From Micrococcales bacterium (GTDB lineage: Bacteria > Actinomycetota > Actinomycetes > Actinomycetales > Dermatophilaceae), in assembly GCA_003157445.1 (NCBI GenBank), contig PMJN01000153.1, positions 1 to 5,183 of the forward strand: DNA of 5,183 nt, in the 5' to 3' direction. Shown in pieces: positions 1 through 5,183 of this stretch; position 1 is the first letter of the stretch; every line of letters begins with the position of its first letter. The position numbers and the translations under genes are program-made. Below the pieces are notes generated by a model. The model did no database searches. It saw only the letters and a list, made by a program, of their open reading frames with translations, and was not told where the DNA came from.

Positions 1-2022
1 CAGCCGCAGGTTGTCCCGCCCGGACAGGTGCGGCAGCAGGCCCGGTCCTTCAATGAACGCTCCGATTCGTGACAGCACCGGGGCCCCTGCCTCGACCAGC
101 TCCCCGAACACATGAACCCTGCCTGCCGTCGGCCGGATCAGCCCCATCAGAACCCGCAATACGGTGGTCTTGCCAGCCCCGTTGGGTCCAAGCAACCCGA
201 CAACCTGCCCGGGCTCGACGCGGAAGCTCACGCCATCCACTGCCCGGTAGCGGCCGTAGTCCTTGACTAGATCTTCGACACAGACCGGCACACGCGAAAG
301 GTCATCGTCCACGAACTGGCGACGGCGACGTCGGAGCGCTGCGACACCAGCACCCAAGATCAGGATCGCCATTGCGCTCAGGCCCACCACCAGCCAGGCC
401 CAGGGTGCACCCGTGCGCACAAAATGCCCCTCGACAGTGGCTACAGCTACGGTCCTGTCGGGTGCGGAAATCGTGTAGCTGCGCGGTGAGGTCGGCAGTT
501 GGTAGGCCAAGTCTGTGGTTGCCACCTCTACGACCAGACGATCGCCGGCGGGCACGTTCCTGACCACGCCGGGCAGTGCAACCGTAACTGTCTTGGGCAC
601 TTCGGCCACGAGCCCGGTCAGCCGGATCGGCGACACCAGCCCGGCCAGCATCGTGTCGCTCCCGTCAGAGCCAAGCTGATGCACAGACGCGAACAGGGTC
701 GCGTCGGTGGCACCGTGGGCCGTTACCTCCAATCTGAGGGTGGAGGACCCCGCTAGCAGCAGGCTGCTGGCCAGTGGCGCAGAGGGGAAGATGGCGACCT
801 GGCCTGGAGACGCGGACAAGGTCTGGGAACCGGTGACTCTGGCGGCGGTACCGAGCAGACTGCCTAGGCCGGGGACAGAGGTGACGGCAGCCGGACTTCC
901 CCCTGCGGGGGCATAAACCGTCTGCGGAAAGCCAACGACATTCACGCGCTCGGTCCGAGCGCGTGTGTAGCCCCGATCGACCCGCAGGCTCTGGGAGACG
1001 TTCGCTCCGGTGGCTGATGAGATACCCGCACCTGGCACCGTGACGTCGAAGGAGGTGTCCACCTGGCCCCTCTTGAGCAAGACCGGGTCAAACCAGCCCT
1101 GCAGGTAACCCACTAGATCCGATGTGAGCGTCCCGCCGTCGTGGCCTCCCGAACGCCAGATCACCTTGACTGGTGTGCCATTTGCAGCAATCCCCATGGC
1201 ATTCTCGTCCGCCTGCCCCAGCGGGAAAAGGGAGTCTTGCTCACCTTGACTGAGAAGAGTGGGGGCGGTGATCTTGTTAAGCACGCCGGCCGGGCTGGAA
1301 GCCCTCAACAGCGAAAGAATCGATGCGTCTGGCTCGCCCGTGCTGGCCGCCTTCTGGTAGGCGGCGCACAGGTCCGGTGCGAATCGCCCGCAGGCCCCGC
1401 CCGTGCGCCCTGTCGCGGACGCGAACAGCTGACCCGCCCACAACTTCTTGAAGACACCGGGCTGGCCGCCGGCAGCATTGGGGAACAGCGCTTGCGACAG
1501 GTCATTCCAGGTGATGTCTGCAGCCACCGCGTCCACCCGCTTGTCATAGGCGCTCACCAACAGCGCCAGCCCGCCACCGTAGGACGAACCTGCCACCCCG
1601 ACGCGGGGATCGCCGGGCGCGTCCTTGAGCACCTGAGGCAACGTGGCGAGATAGGAGATGAGCTTGCTGGCATCGGCAACCTCAAAGGAGGGGGCGTCCA
1701 GGTGAATGAGCCCACCGGATCGACCGAAACCTCGTGCCGTGTAAGCCAGAACAACGTAGCCATGGCGCGCTAGTGAGCGCGCCTCGGAGTCCAGATCGGT
1801 TTTCGACCCGCCAAATCCGTGAGCCAGCAGGATCGCCGGCGCCGGAGTATTGGCCGGAAGGTAGACCGTCGCGTCCAACCCGACTGGGGCACCCGCCTCC
1901 GGGGTGCCTGCGACGAATACCGACTTGGTGGCGACCGCAGGAGTCGAAGTCGCCACTGCCGCGACGATCGCGCTCGCGGCGAGCACCAGTACGACCGCTG
2001 CAGAAGCAACCCAGCGAATCAT
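1..2022 (-). CDS. S15/CocE-like alpha/beta hydrolase fused through a membrane helix to a BcrA/DrrA-type ABC ATPase (C-terminus beyond the window)
   Basis: I translated 674 uninterrupted codons from the ATG at 2022 to the left edge; no stop is reached. Residues 1-31 look like a signal peptide (hydrophobic 5-24, possible cleavage after AVA at 29-31). Residues about 33-315 are an alpha/beta hydrolase: oxyanion HGF at 68-70, ARGFGRSGG at 96-104, nucleophile elbow GSSYG with Ser147, probable Asp263 (GEQDSLFP) and His294 (GGHDGG). Residues about 320-525 are beta-rich and resemble the PepX_C domain of S15/CocE enzymes. Residues 541-563 form a membrane helix followed by RRRRR (564-568), a positive-inside signal. 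An ABC domain starts near 579, with A-loop Tyr589, Walker A GPNGAGKTT (612-620) and IGAFIEGPGLLPHLSG, where Glu replaces the Q-loop Gln as in bacitracin-type exporters. Signature and Walker B motifs lie off the window. An in-frame GTG at 2043 would add VRRPRRG, a more basic signal n-region; neither start has a convincing Shine-Dalgarno. Substrate unknown; the hydrolase should face outward and the ATPase inward. Confidence 0.88.
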   Translation of the reverse strand, partial: MIRWVASAAVVLVLAASAIVAAVATSTPAVATKSVFVAGTPEAGAPVGLDATVYLPANTPAPAILLAHGFGGSKTDLDSEARSLARHGYVVLAYTARGFGRSGGLIHLDAPSFEVADASKLISYLATLPQVLKDAPGDPRVGVAGSSYGGGLALLVSAYDKRVDAVAADITWNDLSQALFPNAAGGQPGVFKKLWAGQLFASATGRTGGACGRFAPDLCAAYQKAASTGEPDASILSLLRASSPAGVLNKITAPTLLSQGEQDSLFPLGQADENAMGIAANGTPVKVIWRSGGHDGGTLTSDLVGYLQGWFDPVLLKRGQVDTSFDVTVPGAGISSATGANVSQSLRVDRGYTRARTERVNVVGFPQTVYAPAGGSPAAVTSVPGLGSLLGTAARVTGSQTLSASPGQVAIFPSAPLASSLLLAGSSTLRLEVTAHGATDATLFASVHQLGSDGSDTMLAGLVSPIRLTGLVAEVPKTVTVALPGVVRNVPAGDRLVVEVATTDLAYQLPTSPRSYTISAPDRTVAVATVEGHFVRTGAPWAWLVVGLSAMAILILGAGVAALRRRRRQFVDDDLSRVPVCVEDLVKDYGRYRAVDGVSFRVEPGQVVGLLGPNGAGKTTVLRVLMGLIRPTAGRVHVFGELVEAGAPVLSRIGAFIEGPGLLPHLSGRDNLRL

Positions 2023-2115
2023 GCCTCGGCGAGGTCTTCTCACGTCGAGCAAGCGCGGTGCTGCATCGAAGGCTGGGTCGAACTACTTCGTCGTGCGCTG
2101 ATCCCCATCTTGGCG

Positions 2116-2144
2116 ACTATACCGACCGAAGTCGAGGTCAGGTC
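2116..2144 (-). promoter_or_regulatory. candidate promoter of the hydrolase-ABC gene
   Basis: On the minus strand TATAGT (2121-2116) matches five of six bases of the TATAAT consensus and fits the actinobacterial TAnnnT -10 pattern. With a 17-base spacer the -35 position reads GACCTG (2144-2139), a poor match that overlaps the stop codon of the DUF779 gene. A start site near 2109 would leave a leader of roughly 85 bases before the ATG at 2022. The -10 is the only support, so the hydrolase-ABC gene may instead be read through from the aldehyde dehydrogenase operon. Confidence 0.35.
2123..2134 (-). other. small UUCG-tetraloop hairpin just after the DUF779 stop codon
   Basis: The minus strand reads CGAC-TTCG-GTCG, a perfect four-pair stem around a UUCG loop closed by C-G, the especially stable tetraloop type. 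It begins three bases after the TGA of the DUF779 gene. No run of T follows (the next bases are GTATAGTCG), so it is not a canonical intrinsic terminator. It could slow decay of the upstream mRNA or mark a processing boundary; a stem this short can also arise by chance. It lies just upstream of, and nearly abuts, the candidate -10 box. Confidence 0.35.
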
Positions 2145-2509
2145 TGGTCGCTTGTGGCCGGTGTGACGCAGGCGGGAGAGAGAGTGACGAAATGAAGGTT
2201 CTCTCCGGCACCCAGTGAGAAGTCCTCGGGCTCCCCCTCAGCGACATCGAGCAAGAACACGTCTTGGTTCCAGGCTTCGTCCAGGCGTTTGTCGATATAG
2301 AAAGGGCAGCCGTCGATGTCGCCCAGCAGCAGGTCGACGTCGCCGATTACGAACTCTCCTTCCGGAAAGCACATTGGTGTGCTGCCGGCGCAGCAGCCGC
2401 CGGACTGTACGAACATCACCGGCGCCCCCCGGGCGGCGCGCAGGCGACTGATCGCCTCGCGCGCCGCCGGAGTGGCCGAGATGCGCGCCGGGATGGCCGA
2501 CTCGGACAT
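2138..2509 (-). CDS. DUF779 family protein, partner of aldehyde dehydrogenase
   Basis: This is a complete 123-residue protein without signal peptide or membrane segment, so it is probably cytoplasmic. The family-typical core is QSGGCCAGSTPMCF at residues 35-48, with Cys39, Cys40 and Cys47; further cysteines are at 68 and 114. Acidic stretches and GENLHFVTLS (102-111) close the domain. The biochemical role of DUF779 is not established to my knowledge, but it is repeatedly found beside ExaC/AldB/ThcA-type aldehyde dehydrogenases, and I recall the same order for Rv0458-Rv0459. The reading frame is open far upstream inside the dehydrogenase gene, so the start was chosen from family length and from the GAGG six bases before the ATG at 2509. 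Eight bases separate it from the dehydrogenase stop. The cysteine cluster suggests metal or thiol chemistry, for example an accessory role for the dehydrogenase; this is inference only. Confidence 0.9.
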   Translation of the reverse strand: MSESAIPARISATPAAREAISRLRAARGAPVMFVQSGGCCAGSTPMCFPEGEFVIGDVDLLLGDIDGCPFYIDKRLDEAWNQDVFLLDVAEGEPEDFSLGAGENLHFVTLSPACVTPATSDQT

Positions 2510-2515
2510 CACAGA

Positions 2516-2519
2516 CCTC
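2516..2519 (-). promoter_or_regulatory. Shine-Dalgarno of the DUF779 gene, overlapping the upstream stop codon
   Basis: GAGG on the minus strand shares its first two bases with the TGA stop (2520-2518) of the aldehyde dehydrogenase gene and lies six bases before the ATG at 2509. A ribosome terminating on the first gene would cover this site, which implies translational coupling of the two products. Confidence 0.7.
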
Positions 2520-4038
2520 AGAAGAAGCCGAGCGGTTTGGTGCTGTAGCTGACGAGCAGGTTCTTCGTCTGGCTGTAATGGTCGAGCATCATCCGGTGGT
2601 TCTCCCGGCCGACACCGGAGATCTTGTAACCGCCGAACGCCGCCCCTGCTGGATAGGCGTGGTAGCAGTTCGTCCAGACGCGACCGGCCTTGATCTTGCG
2701 GCCCATCTTGTAAGCCCGGTTGCCGTCGCGGGTCCAGACTCCAGCGCCCAAGCCGTAGAGGGTGTCGTTGGCAATCGCCAGCGCCTCTTCGTCGTCCTTG
2801 AAGGTGGTGACCGCCAGCACCGGGCCGAAGATCTCCTCCTGGAACACTCTCATCTTGTTGTCTCCCTTGAGCACGGTCGGCTCGAAGAAGTAGCCGTCGG
2901 CGAACTCCCCGTCCATGGTGGCGCGGTGGCCTCCGATGAGGACCTCTGCGCCTTCGGCTATGCCGATGTCGACATACGAGGTGATCTTCTCGAGCTGCTG
3001 CTTGGAGACCTGCGGCCCCATCATGGTTTCGGTGTCCAGAGGGTCGCCCTGCTTGATAGCTGCGATCCGCGCCAGACACCGGGCCATGAACTCGTCGTAG
3101 ATGTCTTCGTGAATCAGCGCGCGGGACGGGGCGGTACACACTTCGCCCTTGTTGAAGGCGTACAGCACCAGACCCTCGATCGCCTTGTCCAGGAACTCGT
3201 CATCGTGGTCCATGACATCGGCGAAGAAGATGTTCGGCGACTTTCCGCCCAGCTCTGTGGTCGACGGGATCAGGTTCTGCGCGGCGTACTGCATGATCAG
3301 CCGTCCGGTCACCGTCTCGCCGGTGAACGCGATCTTCGCGATCCGCGGGTTCGTGGCCAGTGCCTTGCCGATCTCTGCGCCGGGACCGGTCACGATGTTG
3401 ATCAAGCCCGGCGGGATCACGTCCTTGATGACCTCCATCAGTTTCAGGATCGACCACGGGGTGGGCGAGGCAGGCTTGAGCACTACGCAGTTGCCCGCCG
3501 CTAGCGCCGGCGCGAGCTTCCACGCGGCCATCAGTAGCGGGAAGTTGAAGGGAATGATCTGCCCGACGACACCGAGCGGCTCACGGAAGTGGTAAGCGAC
3601 AAGATCCTTGTCGATCTCGGTTGTGGAGCCCTCTTCCGAACGTGCTGCTGCCGCGAAGTAGCGGAAGTGGTCGACCACCAGCGGGATGTCGGCGTTGAGA
3701 GTCTCCCGGACCGGCTTGCCGTTTTCCCAGCTCTCGGCGACCGCCAGCATCTCTTTGTTCGCTTCGATCACATCGGCGATTGCGTTGAGCACCGCGGCCC
3801 GTTCGGTCGCCGATGCTTCACCCCAAGCGTCCTTGGCCGCGTGGGCGGCATCCAGGGCGAGCTCCACATCCTCTGGTGTGGACTCGGCCACCTCGGTGAT
3901 GGGCCCTGCCGTCGCGGGGGTTAGGTCGACGCGGTACTTGCCGTGCGTTGGTGCCAACCACTTGCCACCGATGAAGTTCTCGTACCTTGGCAGCACCGAG
4001 ACGATGCTCCCGGGCTGACCGGGTGGGGCGTACTTCAT
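2518..4038 (-). CDS. NAD(P)-dependent aldehyde dehydrogenase, ExaC/AldB/ThcA type
   Basis: This is a complete 506-residue cytosolic enzyme, the usual length for the acetaldehyde/ThcA-like branch of the ALDH superfamily, oxidising an aldehyde to the carboxylic acid. Visible hallmarks: NFIGGKW near residue 21, catalytic-pocket Asn165 in PFNFP, cofactor Lys188, Rossmann FTGETVTG (238-245), general base Glu262 in ELGGKSPN, nucleophile Cys301 in GEVCTAPSR, cofactor-ribose Glu402 in EEIFGPV, and the subfamily ending in LGFF. Departures from relatives I know: PWNFP is PFNFP, KPAEQTP is KPASPTP (Ser191 where Glu favours NAD+), and CTCPSR is CTAPSR. The start is fixed by AAGGAG seven bases upstream and by alignment of the RYENFIGG block. 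It is the first gene of a coupled pair with DUF779. The substrate is unproven; short aliphatic aldehydes such as acetaldehyde are most likely from the family. Gene names differ between organisms (exaC, aldB, thcA), so none is assigned. Confidence 0.97.
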   Translation of the reverse strand: MKYAPPGQPGSIVSVLPRYENFIGGKWLAPTHGKYRVDLTPATAGPITEVAESTPEDVELALDAAHAAKDAWGEASATERAAVLNAIADVIEANKEMLAVAESWENGKPVRETLNADIPLVVDHFRYFAAAARSEEGSTTEIDKDLVAYHFREPLGVVGQIIPFNFPLLMAAWKLAPALAAGNCVVLKPASPTPWSILKLMEVIKDVIPPGLINIVTGPGAEIGKALATNPRIAKIAFTGETVTGRLIMQYAAQNLIPSTTELGGKSPNIFFADVMDHDDEFLDKAIEGLVLYAFNKGEVCTAPSRALIHEDIYDEFMARCLARIAAIKQGDPLDTETMMGPQVSKQQLEKITSYVDIGIAEGAEVLIGGHRATMDGEFADGYFFEPTVLKGDNKMRVFQEEIFGPVLAVTTFKDDEEALAIANDTLYGLGAGVWTRDGNRAYKMGRKIKAGRVWTNCYHAYPAGAAFGGYKISGVGRENHRMMLDHYSQTKNLLVSYSTKPLGFF

Positions 4039-4045
4039 GTCATGA

Positions 4046-4051
4046 CTCCTT
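4046..4051 (-). promoter_or_regulatory. Shine-Dalgarno of the aldehyde dehydrogenase gene
   Basis: AAGGAG on the minus strand lies seven bases before the ATG at 4038, a strong site at ideal spacing. An ATG at 4043 in another frame meets a stop after two codons and is not the start. Confidence 0.85.
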
Positions 4052-4099
4052 CAGGGATCGATCGTTCACGGAAGGGAAGACAAGTGGTCGGCATCTGTG

Positions 4100-4114
4100 T
4101 CACTGCGATCACTG
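4100..4114. repeat. tandem TCACTG repeat with 9-base period
   Basis: TCACTG occurs at 4100-4105 and again at 4109-4114, separated by CGA (CAGTGA twice when read toward the aldehyde dehydrogenase gene). It lies 62-76 bases upstream of the dehydrogenase ATG, a plausible place for a regulator to bind near that promoter. Six-base repeats can arise by chance, so the functional claim is weak. Confidence 0.3.
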
Positions 4115-4166
4115 GACCTACCGTTGACCCAACACCCGCGCATCACTTTCGTCAATGGGGGTCGGA

Positions 4167-4182
4167 GGTAACACCTGTTGCC
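4167..4182. promoter_or_regulatory. operator-like inverted repeat between the divergent genes
   Basis: GGTAACA-CC-TGTTGCC is an inverted repeat with seven-base arms, one mismatch and a two-base spacer. This size and symmetry suit a dimeric helix-turn-helix repressor. It lies 76 bases upstream of the arcA start and about 130 bases upstream of the dehydrogenase start, so it could act on either gene. No regulator gene lies in the window. Confidence 0.4.
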
Positions 4183-4248
4183 GGTGCACTGATCCCCGGA
4201 AGATCCTCTTCGGTAATACTTGGGGCGGCGAGTTCCCACGTCATTCTT

Positions 4249-4253
4249 GGAGG
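4249..4253 (+). promoter_or_regulatory. Shine-Dalgarno of arcA, deciding a GTG start
   Basis: GGAGG lies four bases before the GTG at 4258. It decides the start, because no in-frame ATG exists near the N-terminus and the arginine deiminase homology begins about 14 residues in. Confidence 0.75.
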
Positions 4254-4257
4254 TCCG

Positions 4258-5183
4258 GTGGCACAAGAAGGGCAGACGGCGGGAGCTGGGCGCCTTCACG
4301 TCGACTCAGAGGTCGGCAGGCTACGGCGGGCGATCGTTCACCGGCCCGACTTCGAGCTCAAACGGCTTACTCCGAGCAACAAGGACGAGCTGCTCTTTGA
4401 TGAAGTGCTGTGGGTCGAGCGCGCGAAGGAGGAGCACGACGGGTTCACCGAGACGTTGCGCGAGCTGAATGTCGAAGTCATCCATTTCGACGACCTGCTG
4501 CGCGAGACCGTGCAGCAGGTCGAGGCGCGCGACTACATCCTGGACCACATCTTTGACAAACGGGTCTACGGGCCCATCGCGCTGGACCCAGTCCGTGCGG
4601 CTCTTGCCTGCCTCGACTCGCAGGCGCTCACCGAGACTCTGGTAGGTGGGCTGACCAAACGAGAGGTACTGGAGTGGATCGACGAGCCCCCGTCACTGTT
4701 CTTCCACGCGATGAAGGACGACAGCTTCCTTCTCTACCCGCTGACCAACCACCTGTTCACCCGCGATACCTCCTGCTGGATCTATGACGGTGTGGCGATC
4801 AACGCGATGCGCAAGAACGCTCGGATGCTCGAGTCGCTGCACTATGAGGCGATCTACCGGTGGCATCCGCTGTTCGCCAGTGCTGACTACCGCACCTGGT
4901 CGGAGGGAACCTCAGGCGGCGCAGCCACCATGGAGGGCGGCGACGTCCTGGTCATCGGAAACGGTGCCGTGCTGGTCGGGATGAGCGAACGCACCACGCC
5001 ACAGGCGGTTGAGCTGCTGGCGATCCGGCTCTTCGCGGCCGGCTCGGCACGCTGCATCGTTGCCGTAACGCTGCCGCAGCACCGGGCCTTTATGCACCTG
5101 GATACCGTGATGACGATGGTGGACGGCGAGACTTTCACCAAGTACGAGGGCCTGAGCATGCTGGCGTCGTTCACGGTCGAGCC
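4258..5183 (+). CDS. arcA: arginine deiminase (C-terminus beyond the window)
   Basis: The frame encodes 308 residues and is cut by the right edge; the family is about 405-420 residues long, so roughly a quarter is missing. The enzyme hydrolyses L-arginine to L-citrulline and ammonia in the cytoplasm, the first step of the arginine deiminase pathway, which yields ATP through ArcB and ArcC and helps resist acid. Recognisable blocks in order are LRRAIVHRP (22-30), RLTPSNKDELLFDEV (36-50), FTRDTSCWIYDGVAIN (167-182), MEGGD (225-229), GMSERT (241-246) and MHLDTV (279-284). Aligned with Pseudomonas ArcA, the catalytic residues are Asp170, Glu226, His280 and Asp282, with substrate arginines at 169, 189 and 245. 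The nucleophilic cysteine near the C-terminus lies off the window. The GTG start has GGAGG four bases upstream. The gene is divergent from the aldehyde dehydrogenase operon; whether arcB or arcC follows cannot be seen. Confidence 0.95.
   Translation, partial: MAQEGQTAGAGRLHVDSEVGRLRRAIVHRPDFELKRLTPSNKDELLFDEVLWVERAKEEHDGFTETLRELNVEVIHFDDLLRETVQQVEARDYILDHIFDKRVYGPIALDPVRAALACLDSQALTETLVGGLTKREVLEWIDEPPSLFFHAMKDDSFLLYPLTNHLFTRDTSCWIYDGVAINAMRKNARMLESLHYEAIYRWHPLFASADYRTWSEGTSGGAATMEGGDVLVIGNGAVLVGMSERTTPQAVELLAIRLFAAGSARCIVAVTLPQHRAFMHLDTVMTMVDGETFTKYEGLSMLASFTVE

Larger units (their letters stand above)
4039..4257. promoter_or_regulatory. divergent intergenic region between the aldehyde dehydrogenase operon and arcA
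   Basis: These 219 bases must hold the promoters for both transcription directions. No convincing reading frame or RNA gene is visible. Two TTGAC -35-like boxes face each other: TTGACC on the plus strand (4124-4129) and TTGACG on the minus strand (4155-4150). Neither has a good -10 at 16-18 bases. A TAATAC near 4214 on the plus strand resembles a -10 box for arcA but lacks a -35 at the right distance. Operator-like repeats within the region are listed separately. I see no ArgR-type box of the TGAAT-N4-ATTCA form. Confidence 0.5.

Noticed and set aside
300..345. Possible internal start (GTG at residue 571) that would make the ABC ATPase a separate gene
   Set aside because: No Shine-Dalgarno precedes it and the frame continues unbroken through the membrane helix, so a fusion is the simpler reading.
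1141..1773. Plus-strand reading frame of 210 codons and other plus-strand frames between 69 and 2195
   Set aside because: All lie antisense to the continuous hydrolase-ABC frame, which has clear domains and catalytic residues; none shows a ribosome site or family motif.
2510..3139. Upstream extension of the DUF779 frame into the aldehyde dehydrogenase gene
   Set aside because: The extra 210 residues are an out-of-frame reading of the dehydrogenase, rich in Arg and Gly. DUF779 homology and the Shine-Dalgarno place the start at 2509.
2578..3504. Long plus-strand reading frame of 308 codons opposite the aldehyde dehydrogenase gene
   Set aside because: It is fully antisense to a certain, conserved gene, shows no recognisable domain, and its composition is what the reverse of GC-biased codons gives.
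4208..4220. TAATAC box as the arcA -10 element
   Set aside because: There is no -35-like hexamer at 16-19 bases upstream; the nearest TTGCCG is about 30 bases away. It is mentioned only as a weak possibility in the intergenic entry.
4155..4468. Plus-strand ATG-started frames at 4155 and 4220 overlapping the arcA start
   Set aside because: They are out of frame with the arginine deiminase coding sequence and encode low-complexity Arg/Gly/Ser-rich sequence.
4321..4548. Minus-strand frame of 75 codons inside the arcA region
   Set aside because: It is antisense to conserved arginine deiminase blocks, and no family is recognised.
1..5183. CRISPR arrays, insertion sequences, tRNA or rRNA genes
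   Set aside because: No regularly spaced repeats, transposase motifs, terminal inverted repeats or tRNA-like cloverleaf sequences were seen on either strand.

Overview
The window is GC-rich. It uses GTG as well as ATG starts, and its proteins resemble actinobacterial ones; the aldehyde dehydrogenase/DUF779 pair matches the arrangement I recall for Mycobacterium tuberculosis Rv0458-Rv0459. An actinobacterium (Mycobacteriales or a relative) is the best guess. The species cannot be fixed from the sequence alone.

Layout, left to right. Positions 1-2022 (minus strand, cut by the left edge) hold the first 674 codons of one long reading frame. In order it encodes a signal peptide, an S15/CocE-type alpha/beta hydrolase with a complete Ser-Asp-His triad, a PepX_C-like beta-rich domain, one transmembrane helix followed by five arginines, and the start of an ABC ATPase with a perfect Walker A. 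Positions 2023-2137 are a short gap with a candidate -10 box and a small UUCG-type hairpin. Positions 2138-2509 (minus) encode a 123-residue DUF779 protein. Positions 2518-4038 (minus) encode a complete 506-residue NAD(P)-dependent aldehyde dehydrogenase. Positions 4039-4257 are a divergent intergenic region with operator-like repeats. Positions 4258-5183 (plus, cut by the right edge) encode the first 308 residues of arginine deiminase, ArcA.

How the genes work together. The dehydrogenase and DUF779 genes are 8 bases apart, and the Shine-Dalgarno of the second overlaps the stop of the first, so they are almost certainly one translationally coupled aldehyde-oxidation operon. The hydrolase-ABC gene follows on the same strand after 115 bases. 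It could be read through from the operon or driven by its own promoter; its permease partner, if encoded nearby, would lie beyond the left edge. ArcA (arginine to citrulline plus ammonia) is transcribed divergently and has no obvious metabolic link to the others.

The most notable object is the hydrolase-membrane helix-ABC ATPase fusion. Its predicted topology puts the hydrolase outside and the ATPase inside the membrane on one chain. A second point of interest is a set of active-site and cofactor-pocket substitutions in the aldehyde dehydrogenase, including loss of the glutamate that normally favours NAD+ over NADP+.
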